From JBFGCA01 sp041567315 (GTDB taxonomy: Bacteria; Acidobacteriota; Thermoanaerobaculia; Multivoradales; JAHEKO01), in contig JBFGCA010000088.1 in NCBI GenBank assembly GCA_041567315.1, forward strand, positions 1 to 20,563: a stretch of 20,563 nucleotides of DNA, in the 5' to 3' direction. The notes beneath the pieces are model-generated. The model worked only from the letters and a program-made list of their open reading frames with translations. It searched no databases and was not told where the DNA came from. Positions 1-7,645 of this stretch are shown here, piece after piece (position 1 is the first letter of the stretch; each line of letters starts with the position of its first letter). A program made the position numbers and the translations under genes.

Positions 1-695
1 AACTCCAGCCGGGCGGCGTCGAGCGTCAGTCCGGCACCGTGCGCTCCGGCCAGCTCGAGACGGCCCGGCTCGACGTCGATCGCCGCCACCGCGGCGCCCA
101 GGGCGGCCGCGATCTGCACCCCGAAGGCGCCGATGCCGCCCACCCCGACGAACACCGCCACGTCCTCGGCGGCCAGCTCCGAGCGGCGGATCGCCTCGTA
201 GGGGGTGGTCACCGCGTCGGCCACCACCGCCAGGGTCTCGAGATCGATCCCCTCGGGCAGGGTCTCGGGCACCGGGCAGAGCCCGCGCGCCGGCACCCGC
301 AGGTGGGTCGCGAACCCGCCGGGGCCGTCGTTGCCGGGCATGTACTGGCGCCGGCAGACCGTGGGCCGGCCGGCCTCGCAGGCGCGGCAGTCGCCACAGG
401 GGATCACCGCCGGCACCACGACCCGCCGGCCCGTCCACCGCGCCGCCCCGTCGCCGGCCGCCACCACCCGTCCGCTGACCTCGTGACCCAACACCAGCGG
501 CAGCGGGCTGCGGGTGGGGACTCCGCCGTAGGCGAAGCCGACGTCGGTGTGGCAGACCCCGCACCCGGCCACCGCGACGACCACCTCGCCGGGGCCCGGC
601 TCAAGCGGCCCCAGATCGCGGCGCTCGAGCGGCCGGCTCCGCTCGGTCAGCTCGAAGCCGTAGGCATCTTGGGCGATCGACTGCGGCCGGGCCAC
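1..695 (-). CDS. had: Zinc-dependent alcohol dehydrogenase, Had-like (3' end outside window)
   Basis: Medium-chain NAD(P)-dependent dehydrogenase; 231 residues are visible and the C-terminus lies beyond base 1. Seen: catalytic zinc ligands C45 (AGCGVCHTD, 43-51) and GHE 70-72; the structural zinc set C100, C103, C106, C114; an MPGND...GGFATH stretch at 119-131; a Rossmann GVGGIG at 184-189, then an acidic D207 that favours NAD over NADP. The VPAV.PCG, MPGND and ADAVTTPY signatures match, from memory, 6-hydroxycyclohex-1-ene-1-carbonyl-CoA dehydrogenase of the benzoyl-CoA pathway, which oxidises the ring hydroxyl of an alicyclic acyl-CoA. No benzoyl-CoA reductase is in view, so the substrate could be another cyclic or beta-hydroxy acyl-CoA. 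GTG at 695 was chosen because GAGAG lies 6 nt upstream; the frame stays open further upstream, so the start is tentative. The next gene is divergent. Confidence 0.8.
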   Translation of the reverse strand, partial: MARPQSIAQDAYGFELTERSRPLERRDLGPLEPGPGEVVVAVAGCGVCHTDVGFAYGGVPTRSPLPLVLGHEVSGRVVAAGDGAARWTGRRVVVPAVIPCGDCRACEAGRPTVCRRQYMPGNDGPGGFATHLRVPARGLCPVPETLPEGIDLETLAVVADAVTTPYEAIRRSELAAEDVAVFVGVGGIGAFGVQIAAALGAAVAAIDVEPGRLELAGAHGAGLTLDAARLE

Positions 696-1030
696 TTGGA
701 CTCTCGGGGTACGGCCCGACCCGGCGCCGGCTTCCGGGGAAAGCGCCGCGCTTTCGCCCGTTCGCCGCGCTGCGGGCCGCGCTTGACGAGAGCTTAGGGA
801 GCGATCGGCCCCAAGCGCACCACGCGCCAAGGTGGGCGCCCGCCAACCCCAAGAGACGGGCGATCTACGTGCAGCCGAGCCCCGATTCCCCACCCACCCG
901 GCCGGGTGGCGCGGCAGGTGTGACCGCCGATGGGCGTTGCGGCCGCTCGCGGCACCGGTAACATCGGGGCGGGATCTGCAGACATGAGCCGCCTCCCCCA
1001 CCCCTGGACCGACCGGCCTGCGGGGGCGTG
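696..1030. other. Divergent intergenic region with a 16-bp palindrome
   Basis: This 335-base gap lies between two divergently transcribed genes and should hold both promoters. I see no convincing sigma70 hexamers. It does contain a perfect palindrome, CCACCCGGCCGGGTGG, at 894-909, and a smaller GGGCGCCC at about 835-842. The 16-mer could be an operator for a dimeric regulator or simply a GC-rich chance palindrome. Frames crossing this region on the minus strand give only Arg/Ala/Pro-rich translations and were not called. Confidence 0.4.
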
Positions 1031-1897
1031 ATGCGCCGGCTGGTCGCCTGTCCGAGCTGCAAGCTGCAGTACGACGCCGGCGCCCTGGAGGCGGGCGACC
1101 GCTTCCGCTGCGGCTGCGGCGAGCTGGTCCGCGTCCCCGAGGCGCGGCCGCACGACGCAGTGGTGGTGCGCTGCGCCTCGTGCGGCGCGCCGCGGCAGGA
1201 GGGGTCCAGCGCCTGCACCTTCTGCGGGTCCGACTTCACCCTCCACGAGCGCGACCTCCACACCCTCTGTCCGGCCTGCGTGGCCCGGATCAGCGACCGT
1301 GCGCGCTTCTGCCACGGCTGCGGCCAGCCGATCGCGCCCCAGGCGATCGCCGGCGAGCCCACCGAGCGCGGCTGCCCGGTCTGCGGCCCCGAGCGGCGGC
1401 TGACGAGTCGCCCCCTCGAAGGCCAGCGGGTCGCCGCCCTCGAGTGCCCGCGCTGCGCCGGTCTGTGGCTCGGCACCGACCTCTTCCGCGTTCTCGAGGA
1501 GCAGGCGCAGCGCCGGGGAACCTCGATCGGGCCGCTCCCCGGGCGGACCGGCGCGACGCCGGCGGCCACGCCGGTCGCGAAAGAGCCCCTCTACCGGCCG
1601 TGCATCCTTTGCGGCAAGCTCATGCACCGCCGCAACTACGGCCGCAAGAGCGGCGTCATCCTCGACGCCTGCGCCGCCCACGGTCTGTGGTTCGACCACG
1701 GCGAGCTCGAGCAGGTGCTGGTCTGGATCCGCGCCGGCGGCCTCCTCCATGCCCAGCGGCAGGAGCAGGCCGCCCGCCAGGCCGAGGCCCGCCGGCAGCA
1801 GCTGCCGCCGACCGACCTGGGCGACACCCTCGGCGCCCCCGCCGGCCGCGGCTGGATCGAGCTCATCCGCTCTCTGGTGGACTTCCTGACCGGCTAG
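1031..1897 (+). CDS. Multi-zinc-ribbon protein with two C-terminal zf-TFIIB-like domains
   Basis: Cytoplasmic protein of 288 residues with no signal peptide or membrane segment. It carries five Cys-rich knuckles: C7/C10/C27/C29, C48/C51/C62/C65, C80/C83/C94/C97, C115/C118/C139/C142 and C191/C194/C214/H217. The last two have the zf-TFIIB pattern (CPVCG...CPRCAGLWL at 115-147, and CILCGKLM...C..HGLWFDHGELE at 191-227), a domain found in many bacterial proteins of unknown role. A charged Gln/Arg/Ala helix at about 240-258 may be a coiled coil, and the tail WIELIRSLVDFL (275-286) looks amphipathic. The knuckles could bind nucleic acid or act as protein contacts; sequence does not decide. ATG 1031 directly follows an in-frame GTG at 1028, with GGGGG just upstream, so either may be used. 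The next gene is convergent, 92 nt away. Confidence 0.8.
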   Translation: MRRLVACPSCKLQYDAGALEAGDRFRCGCGELVRVPEARPHDAVVVRCASCGAPRQEGSSACTFCGSDFTLHERDLHTLCPACVARISDRARFCHGCGQPIAPQAIAGEPTERGCPVCGPERRLTSRPLEGQRVAALECPRCAGLWLGTDLFRVLEEQAQRRGTSIGPLPGRTGATPAATPVAKEPLYRPCILCGKLMHRRNYGRKSGVILDACAAHGLWFDHGELEQVLVWIRAGGLLHAQRQEQAARQAEARRQQLPPTDLGDTLGAPAGRGWIELIRSLVDFLTG

Positions 1898-1989
1898 CGG
1901 CCCAGCGCCGAGATCGGCCGTGAGCGCCGCTCAGTCGCTACCGATGGGTGTTGCAGGCCACTGGTCTGGCGCCGCCGGACGGGCGGCAA

Positions 1990-2211
1990 TCAGTTGAGCG
2001 TCAGGGCGGCGCCCTGCTGGTGGGCGATCACCTCGCCCACCGTGGCCAGAATCTGGGTGGCGATCTCGAGCGCCTCCTCGCCGTCGAACGCCAGCGTCGA
2101 CTGTCTGCCGAGGGCGTCGACGAGGCCGAGCTCCACCTTTAGAGGGCCACCCATCCGGCTGCCGGTCACGGCGACCTTGGTGCAATGGATCCTGGTGGCT
2201 TCATCGGGCAT
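1990..2211 (-). CDS. Small hypothetical protein, 73 residues
   Basis: I do not recognise a family. The 73-residue product has a protein-like rather than GC-noise composition: a beta-rich N-terminal half (RIHCTKVAVTG, KVELGLVDALG) and a helical segment EEALEIATQILATVGEVIAHQ at about 45-65. There is no signal peptide or membrane span. ATG 2211 was chosen because GGGGAAG lies about 6 nt upstream. The frame extends to an upstream start at 2286, but the added 25 residues look less natural and no better ribosome site is visible. The gene is convergent with the zinc-ribbon gene; a weak GCCGCC/GGCGGC hairpin at 1971-1987 lies between their 3' ends. Confidence 0.55.
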   Translation of the reverse strand: MPDEATRIHCTKVAVTGSRMGGPLKVELGLVDALGRQSTLAFDGEEALEIATQILATVGEVIAHQQGAALTLN

Positions 2212-2358
2212 TTGCGTCTTCCCCAAGCTGTCCAGTCGGCCATCCGTCACCACTCGTTCCTGCAAACTCCGTTCCGCCGCTGCCACCCAGGTCTCTCCGA
2301 GCCAGCCAGGGCCAGGGGCTCACAGCCGGTCCCGCCTCGGACACAAAATGTCACCCCC

Positions 2359-2386
2359 GTGACGGCCGACCTCGATTCGGCGTCAC
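2359..2386. terminator. Hairpin between MFS gene 3' end and 73-aa gene
   Basis: GTGACGGCCGA (2359-2369) can pair with TCGGCGTCAC (2377-2386) around a 7-nt loop with one bulged G. It lies downstream of the MFS gene and upstream of the 73-residue gene, both on the minus strand. No T-run follows on that strand, so it would be an atypical terminator or only an mRNA 3'-end stabiliser. The rest of the 288-base gap shows no clear gene. A 37-codon frame starting at 2464 has a good GGGAGG site but no recognisable content. Confidence 0.35.
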
Positions 2387-2499
2387 CCTTTGTCGGACCA
2401 GACCCTCGACGCCTATGCCGTTGCCGCCGGGCGTACCGGTCCAAAGGTCGTCGAGCTCACGCATGTCGGCCTCCCGATGAGGACCCCGCCGGGACACGT

Positions 2500-3729
2500 T
2501 CAGATCGTAGCCCTCCCGGCGCCGGTCTCGTCGCGGCCCTTCCAGGCGAACCAGAGGGTGCCGGCGAGGCCGCAGGCGGTGGCGGCGAGGAGGTTGACGG
2601 TGGGATCGATCCGCCACAGGAAGGCACCGCCGAAGGCGGCCACCGAGACGACGACGTCGCGCAGCAGGTAGTAGAGGCCGAACATGCCGGCCTTGCGGCC
2701 CTCGGGGGCCAGCTCCATGATCAGCGCCTTGCGGGTCGGCTCGCCGAACTCCTTGAGGCCGCGGAGCACGAAGGCGCCGACCAGCGGCCAGAAGGAGCGG
2801 CTGGCCAGCAGCACCAGCGGGAAGAGCGCGAAGAAGACGAAGGTGACGACCACGAACGGCTTCTTGCGGCCGCGGTCGGCGAACCAGGCCACCGGCACGT
2901 AGATGGCCAGCGCGGTCGCCATCTCGATGGCGGTGAGCAGGCCGAACTGGGTGGCGGTGACCGGCGCCGCCACCACCTGCATGCACCACAGGACGACGAA
3001 GGCGTAGGGGATCTGCTCGCAGAAGCGGACCAGGACGTCGGCCGCCAGCAACCGCCGGAGCGCCGGACTCATGGCGGCCCAGAGCTGGCGCACGCCGGCG
3101 GCGGGCGGCCGCGCCCCGGGCCCCGGGTCGTCGTCCTCGATCAGGTGCTGCTGGAGCCCGGCGGCGACCGCCGCCAGCCCCAGCGCCACCCCGAAGGCCA
3201 GCCGCACGCCGGTCTCGACCCCCCAGCGGTCGATCAGCAGCCCGCCCACCAGCGGCCCCAGCGCCATCGGCACCCGCCGCACCAGCGAGTGCATCGACAC
3301 CCCCATGATCCGCTTGCCGGCGGGCAGCACCCGCGCCACCAGACCCATGGTCGCGGGCAGCGAGATGGCGGTCCAGGACAGGAACAGCACCGCCCCGGCG
3401 ATCACCGCCGGCCAGGTCGGCACCAGGACCACCACCAGGAAGCCGGCCATCGCCAGGGCGTTGAACAACAGGAGGGCGCGTTTGATCCCCAGCCGGTCGG
3501 CGAGCTGACCGCCGAGCAGCGAGTAGAGGGCCGACAGCAGGTTGTCGAGGCCGTTGAGCAGCCCCACCGAGAGAGCGCCGCCCCCCAGCGCCACCAGATA
3601 GAGCGGCAGGAACCGCTCGGCCAGCTTCTCGCCCATGCCGACCAGGACGACCATCGCCAGCATGCCGGCGATGCTGCGCTCCAGCCCGAGCAGCGCGACG
3701 AGCGCGCGCCCGCGTCCGCCGGTGGTCAT
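2500..3729 (-). CDS. Major facilitator superfamily transporter
   Basis: Inner-membrane secondary transporter of 409 residues with about 12 hydrophobic segments in two halves, separated by a charged cytoplasmic loop at about 195-225 (EDDDPGPGARPP). MFS motif A appears as GGQLADRLGIKR (73-84) in the loop after TM2, with its degenerate counterpart AWFADRGRKKP (281-291) in the second half. Length and layout are normal for the family. Substrate is unknown; a drug or metabolite efflux role is possible, but nothing specific is visible. The ATG at 3729 lacks a clear Shine-Dalgarno. Its upstream DNA is the antisense side of a degraded histidine-kinase fragment only 30 nt away, so its promoter probably lies inside that remnant. 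Downstream is a hairpin at 2359-2386. Confidence 0.88.
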   Translation of the reverse strand: MTTGGRGRALVALLGLERSIAGMLAMVVLVGMGEKLAERFLPLYLVALGGGALSVGLLNGLDNLLSALYSLLGGQLADRLGIKRALLLFNALAMAGFLVVVLVPTWPAVIAGAVLFLSWTAISLPATMGLVARVLPAGKRIMGVSMHSLVRRVPMALGPLVGGLLIDRWGVETGVRLAFGVALGLAAVAAGLQQHLIEDDDPGPGARPPAAGVRQLWAAMSPALRRLLAADVLVRFCEQIPYAFVVLWCMQVVAAPVTATQFGLLTAIEMATALAIYVPVAWFADRGRKKPFVVVTFVFFALFPLVLLASRSFWPLVGAFVLRGLKEFGEPTRKALIMELAPEGRKAGMFGLYYLLRDVVVSVAAFGGAFLWRIDPTVNLLAATACGLAGTLWFAWKGRDETGAGRATI

Positions 3730-3759
3730 CCGGCGCAGCGTAGCCCAAGCCCCTTCGCG

Positions 3760-4183
3760 AGCGACACCGACCCCGACAAGTTACGCTTGGTGGTCGGGAA
3801 CCTGCTGTCCAACGCCGTCGCCTACAGCAGCCACGGCACCCCGATCACCTGCGCCTTCAACCGCGCCGACGGCCTCAGCACGCTGACCTTCGTCAACCAT
3901 GCCTAGCAGTCCGTGGTGGAAGTCGGTCGGGTCGGCTGGCGAGCGCGGCGGGGCCGGATGCCAGGCACCGCGACGCAGGCAATGCCGGGCCATTGTCGAG
4001 GAGCGGCAACGCCGCAGACGGCCCCGCCCCGCCGCCAGACGAGCGGGCGGACTTCCACCACGGGCTGCTAGTGCCCCGTGCGGCAAGTTCCTTTACATTC
4101 GAGCGGCGCTGCATCCCGCTGGGCTCGAGCCCGGCAATCGCCTGCGCATCACCTTGTCGCGGACCGAGGAGCGACCTTCCTGA
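3760..4183 (+). pseudogene. Sensor histidine kinase remnant (HATPase fragment), interrupted by a palindromic element
   Basis: Bases 3760-3903 encode a 48-residue piece beginning SDTDPDKLRLVVGNLLSNAV, with the layout of a histidine-kinase ATPase N-box (D..KL..V..NLLSNAV.YS..GTPI); the ATP/Mg-binding Asn is at 3811-3813. The frame ends at TAG 3904-3906, which is part of the CTAG end of the 169-bp element. After the element, 4076-4180 reads ...AGLEPGNRLRITLSRTEERPS then TGA, resembling the last strand of a kinase ATPase domain. Removing the element plus one TGC copy puts both pieces in the same frame. The phosphoacceptor region and the D/G boxes are missing, so the gene is dead even without the insertion. 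The tail's stop overlaps the probable start of the next gene, as in an old operon. Confidence 0.6.
3903..4071. mobile_element. 169-bp near-palindromic MITE-like element with CTAG ends
   Basis: The left end (3903-3924) and right end (4050-4071) are inverted copies with one mismatch in 22; both begin CTAGCAG and continue with CCGTGGTGGAAGTC. Similarity continues inward for about 17 more bases with about five mismatches, then through a GC-rich stretch (GCGGCGGGGCCG against its complement near 4018-4036), so most of the element could fold into one imperfect hairpin. TGC flanks it on both sides (3900-3902 and 4072-4074), a possible 3-bp target duplication. No transposase frame is present, so it would be mobilised in trans by a full-length insertion sequence elsewhere. 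I cannot name the family. It interrupts a histidine-kinase remnant. Confidence 0.6.
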
Positions 4184-5595
4184 GCGCCGTCGCACCGGCG
4201 CGGCGCCGGCCCCCGGCCGATCCCTGGGTCTGGACCTGCTTCCTGGCCGGTCTGGCCCTGTCGGTGGTGATGGTCGCCAGGAGCCAGGTTTTCGGCGACC
4301 AGCTCGTGATGCTGGCCCGCGGCTGGCAGCTCGCCTTCCGCGGTGAGCTGGTGCCCTTCGGCAACCCGACCTCTGCCGGTGGGTTCGCACCGGGAGCCAT
4401 GACCAGTCTGACCACCGGGCTGCCGCTCTTGGCCTGGGCCGATCCGCGAGCGCCGACCCTGCTGATCCTGGGTCTCCACGTGCTCGTCTACTGGCTGCTC
4501 GACGGCGTCGTCAAGGAGCTGCTCGGCACCACCGGACGCCGGGTCTTCGCCATCCTCTACTGGCTGAATCCCTGGCGCTTCTTTCACTCGGCCTTTCTCT
4601 GGAACGCCAACTTCCTGCCGCCGCTGGCGGCCCTGCATTTCGTCTCCGTCTACCGGCAGCGGCGACGGCCCGCGTTCTGGTGGTCCTTCCTCCACGTCGC
4701 CGCCATCGGCGTCGCCCTCCAGCTTCACGCTCCGGGGATCATGCTGGCGGCGATCTCGGCGGTGCTGCTGTGGCGCGGCTATTTCCGTTTCGAGCTGCGG
4801 GGGGGCCTGACCGCCGCGGCGCTGGTGGCGGCCAGCCTGGCGCCCTGGGCGCTCAGCCTGGGTGCCGGGCCGGCGGCGCTGCCCGACTCGCTGATCGGCG
4901 GGCGATCGCTGGTGACGCCGCCGCTCAATATCGTGCGCGGGGCGCTCTACTGGCTGCGCCTCCCCACTTTCTTGGTGAGCGGCACCGCCCGCTGCTTCGA
5001 CTTCACCAGCGCCCTCGGCCCGGAGGCAGCGACGGCGGCCCGGCGCCTCGCCGAGGGTGCCGTACACGTGGTGGGCATGGCCGGGCTCCTCGTCACCGCC
5101 TGGTGGAACACGTGCTTCTGGATGCGCCGGTGGCGGCGACCCTCCATCCGCGAGCCGCGCCGCGGGCTCGCCTGGCTGCGCGGCGTGCTGGCGTGGAGCC
5201 TGGTCGCCGCCCTGCTGACCTTCGCCATCTCGCCGACCACCCTGATGAGCTGGCAGGCGCACTCGCTGTTCTCCCTCGCGGTGCTGCTGGCGACGTGGCA
5301 GGCGACCCTGCTGTGGCGGAGCCGGCGCCGGGTCGGCGTCGGCAGACTCGCCGCCGTCTACGGCGTGCTGAGTCTCACCCTCGGCGTGGCGCTGGCCTTC
5401 GGCAGCCCCCACTACCGCCCGGGGGGCGCCAACTGCGGCAGCGGCAACGCCATCCTGCCGGCCATGCGCTACGACCATCCCATGTTCGACGACCTCGGTC
5501 TGCGGCGCTTCGACCTGAGGGTCAACGACCCGGACGGCTGGTGGCTGCCCGGTCTCGAGGAGCCGGTGGCGCCGCCGGAGCCTCGCACCGAGTAA
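4078..5595 (+). CDS. GT-C-like polytopic membrane protein (putative lipid-linked glycosyltransferase)
   Basis: Integral inner-membrane protein of up to 505 residues with roughly 9-10 hydrophobic segments (about 52-66, 112-141, 155-165, 200-232, 243-262, 327-342, 367-384, 393-413, 424-441). After the first span comes a long loop with GDQLVMLARGWQLAFRGELV (73-92), where GT-C enzymes such as the ArnT/PMT family place acidic residues. The C-terminal tail is soluble (FGSPHYRPGG, DHPMFDDLGLRRFD). A role in transferring a sugar from a polyprenyl-phosphate donor is plausible but not shown. The start is doubtful: GTG 4078 is the only canonical codon upstream of the first span but has no ribosome site, and its first 34 residues are the kinase remnant in another frame. 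CTG 4180, 8 nt after GAGGAG (4166-4171) and overlapping the kinase TGA as CTGA, fits better. Confidence 0.7.
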   Translation: MRQVPLHSSGAASRWARARQSPAHHLVADRGATFLSAVAPARRRPPADPWVWTCFLAGLALSVVMVARSQVFGDQLVMLARGWQLAFRGELVPFGNPTSAGGFAPGAMTSLTTGLPLLAWADPRAPTLLILGLHVLVYWLLDGVVKELLGTTGRRVFAILYWLNPWRFFHSAFLWNANFLPPLAALHFVSVYRQRRRPAFWWSFLHVAAIGVALQLHAPGIMLAAISAVLLWRGYFRFELRGGLTAAALVAASLAPWALSLGAGPAALPDSLIGGRSLVTPPLNIVRGALYWLRLPTFLVSGTARCFDFTSALGPEAATAARRLAEGAVHVVGMAGLLVTAWWNTCFWMRRWRRPSIREPRRGLAWLRGVLAWSLVAALLTFAISPTTLMSWQAHSLFSLAVLLATWQATLLWRSRRRVGVGRLAAVYGVLSLTLGVALAFGSPHYRPGGANCGSGNAILPAMRYDHPMFDDLGLRRFDLRVNDPDGWWLPGLEEPVAPPEPRTE

Positions 5596-5810
5596 ACACC
5601 GGAGGCCGCTGCAGACCGGCTAGGCGGCCAACGAGCCGTGCGCGGATGCCTCGACCGCTGCCGGACATGCGCGCTGACCGTCCGTGGTATGTCCTCGGCT
5701 TCGTTTCTCGAATCCAGGCCAGGCGGCCTCGTTGGCGGCACCCGAAGGAGGCCCCTGGGCACGGCTGTCAATCGGCGCCCCGGGCGTCGGCTTTGGGAGG
5801 AGGGAACTCG

Positions 5811-5975
5811 ATGCTTCGTTGGGCACTGATTTTTCTGGTCGTCGCGCTGATCGCGGCGTTTCTCGGCTTCGGCGGCATCGCCGGCGCCGCGGCGGGAATC
5901 GCCAAGATCCTGTTCTTCATCTTCCTGATGGTCTTCCTGATCAGCCTGGTGATGCACCTGACCCGCCGCGTCTGA
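5811..5975 (+). CDS. DUF1328 (YtjA/UPF0391)-type small membrane protein
   Basis: A 54-residue, almost wholly hydrophobic protein: MLRWALIFLVVALIAAFLGF, then a Gly/Ala turn (GGIAGAAAGIAK, 21-32), a second span ILFFIFLMVFLISLVMHL (33-50) and the basic end TRRV. Two spans joined by FGGIAGAAAGIAKILF are the family hallmark, and length matches its usual 50-60 residues. The function of the family is unknown; members are often linked to stress conditions. The start is firm: GGGAGGAGG ends about 7 nt before ATG 5811. The 215-base gap upstream (5596-5810) holds no other gene; I see only a 9-bp inverted repeat, GCCAACGAG (5627-5635) and CTCGTTGGC (5728-5736). The gene is convergent with the symporter gene. 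Confidence 0.88.
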   Translation: MLRWALIFLVVALIAAFLGFGGIAGAAAGIAKILFFIFLMVFLISLVMHLTRRV

Positions 5976-6100
5976 ACGGTTGCCGGCTCGCGGAGAGGCC
6001 GGCTGCCCTTGGGCACCAGCGAGTAGGTCGTGCACCACGGACCCGCAGCGCTGTGAGGCCGAAGCCGCCGCTGGATGCTCCTTGGGAGGTCTGAGCCTTT

Positions 6101-7645
6101 CTACCCAGTTCCGATCTGGCCGTCGATCACGCTGATCGGTTTCTCGGTATCGCGACCCCGAAAAGCAAAGTACAGGAACCCGCCGACCAGGGTGGCCGCC
6201 ACGACGCCCAGGGCGGTCGAGATGCCGGGGTTCCTGACGGCCTGGCCGACGTAGTAGGGGAAGTAGTGCTGGCCGGTGTAGTAGAGGGCGAAGTGGACCG
6301 TGACGGCGGTCACCGAGGCGGCGACCGCCGCGATCCGCGGGGTGTCCTGGAGGAAGGTGCCGAAGAGGACCGGCACGAAGGCGGCGGCGAAGTAGGCGTA
6401 GACGCCGAGCTGGGCGAAGATGATGACGCTCAGGTTGGGCGCCACCAGCTGCCAGTAGGCGAGACCGAAGGACACCACCGCCAGGGCGGCGATGACGATG
6501 CGGTTGAGCCGGAACAGCCAGTGCTCGGCCGGCTCGCGCCCGGTGCGCCGCGCGTAGAGGTTCTTGATCAGGTCGCTCGTGATGATGATCGACAGCGACT
6601 GGATCAGGCCCTCGAGGGTCGACATCCCGGCCGAGATCAGGCCCAGGAAGACGAACACCCCGACGTACCAGGGGAAGCGGGTCACCAGATAGGTCGAGGT
6701 GACGGCGTCCGGGACGATGGTCTGGCCCTGATAGGTGAGGTCGGGAAACTCGAGCCGCGCGTAGAGCCCCACGATCACCACCAGGAAGAAGAGGAACTGC
6801 ACCAGGATTCCGGCGGTCAGATACCGGTTGACGTCGCGCCGCCCCTTGAGCAGCAGCGACTTGGTGATGATGTGGGGCTGGCAGACGATGGCGGCGCCCA
6901 CCACGATCGTGCAGAAGACGACCTCGAACCCGTCCCGGAACAGTGGACTAGCGGTGTTGTAGAGCCCGGCGAGGTCGGAGTCGATGGCCCGCAGCCTGGC
7001 GACGAAGGCGCCGGGGCCGCCGGCAAAGTGCTCGTAGCCCGAGCCCAGCAGGATGACGGCCACCACCAGCATGATCAGCGCCTGGACGGTGTTGGTGTAG
7101 ACCATCGAGTTGGCCCCGCCGAACATCATGTAGCCGAACGAGAAGAGCACCAGCACCGCCAGCACGGCAGTCTCGTCGACCGCCAGCGAGGCCGCCACAA
7201 CCTTGGTGATCCCCACCAGGATGAGGACGATGAAGGTCACCAGCAGGAGCGACAGGACGGCGAAGAAGACCGCGAAGCCGCGGCTCCGGTAGCGCTCCCC
7301 CACCCACTGCGAGAGGGTCAGCGCCCGGACCGACTCGCCGTAGCGGCGGAAGCCCTTGGTCAGCACCACCAGCGACACGAACATCGACGCCGGCAGTACC
7401 ACGCAGAGCCCGAAGACGGCGCTCAGCCCGAAGTAGGCGACCAGGCCCGGGTTGATGATGAAGGTGGCGGCGCTGGTGGTCGAGGCGGCCAGCGCCAGCC
7501 CCACCGCGACCGGCGAGAAGGCGATGTTGCCCACCGCGTAGTCGGCGACGCCGCGGGTACGGCGGGCACCACGCACCACCAGCACCACGATGGCGCTCAC
7601 GTAGAGCGCCACCAGCACCCAGCCGGCGGTCGTCTGGGCGTCCAT
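6101..7645 (-). CDS. Sodium:solute symporter (SSS family)
   Basis: Inner-membrane Na+-coupled importer of 514 residues with about 13 hydrophobic segments, the normal SSS size. Family marks: ADYAVGN...PVAVGLALAASTTSAATFI (34-63) in the TM1 region; a CQPHIITKSL segment corresponding to the FGQPH region of PutP-type proteins; and SAGMSTLEGLIQSL in the TM8 sodium-site region, with a conserved Asp in IITSDLIKNLY. It looks closest to the PanF/monocarboxylate side of the family, so a carboxylate substrate is likely, but this is inference. ATG 7645 directly follows the stop of the preceding hydrolase (TAGATG, no spacer), so it is translationally coupled and the last gene of the operon. Placement suggests it brings the hydrolysed or acidic form of the operon's substrate into the cytoplasm. 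Confidence 0.92.
   Translation of the reverse strand: MDAQTTAGWVLVALYVSAIVVLVVRGARRTRGVADYAVGNIAFSPVAVGLALAASTTSAATFIINPGLVAYFGLSAVFGLCVVLPASMFVSLVVLTKGFRRYGESVRALTLSQWVGERYRSRGFAVFFAVLSLLLVTFIVLILVGITKVVAASLAVDETAVLAVLVLFSFGYMMFGGANSMVYTNTVQALIMLVVAVILLGSGYEHFAGGPGAFVARLRAIDSDLAGLYNTASPLFRDGFEVVFCTIVVGAAIVCQPHIITKSLLLKGRRDVNRYLTAGILVQFLFFLVVIVGLYARLEFPDLTYQGQTIVPDAVTSTYLVTRFPWYVGVFVFLGLISAGMSTLEGLIQSLSIIITSDLIKNLYARRTGREPAEHWLFRLNRIVIAALAVVSFGLAYWQLVAPNLSVIIFAQLGVYAYFAAAFVPVLFGTFLQDTPRIAAVAASVTAVTVHFALYYTGQHYFPYYVGQAVRNPGISTALGVVAATLVGGFLYFAFRGRDTEKPISVIDGQIGTG

Noticed and set aside
794..1750. Minus-strand frame of about 318 codons opposite the zinc-ribbon gene
   Set aside because: Ala/Gly/Arg-rich translation without motifs; the plus strand has five regular Cys knuckles, so it is the coding one.
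2351..2464. 37-codon frame on the minus strand with a good GGGAGG ribosome site
   Set aside because: The product has no recognisable features, overlaps a hairpin and could be chance; without conservation data it is not called.
2185..3756. Long plus-strand frame leading into the histidine-kinase fragment
   Set aside because: Only the final 48 codons look like protein. The rest is antisense to the MFS gene and low in complexity, so the kinase is a fragment and not the end of a 573-codon gene.
5984..6005. GCCGGC...GCCGGC repeat between the DUF1328 and symporter genes, considered as a bidirectional terminator
   Set aside because: The stem is only six pairs of a self-complementary hexamer with no T-run on either side.
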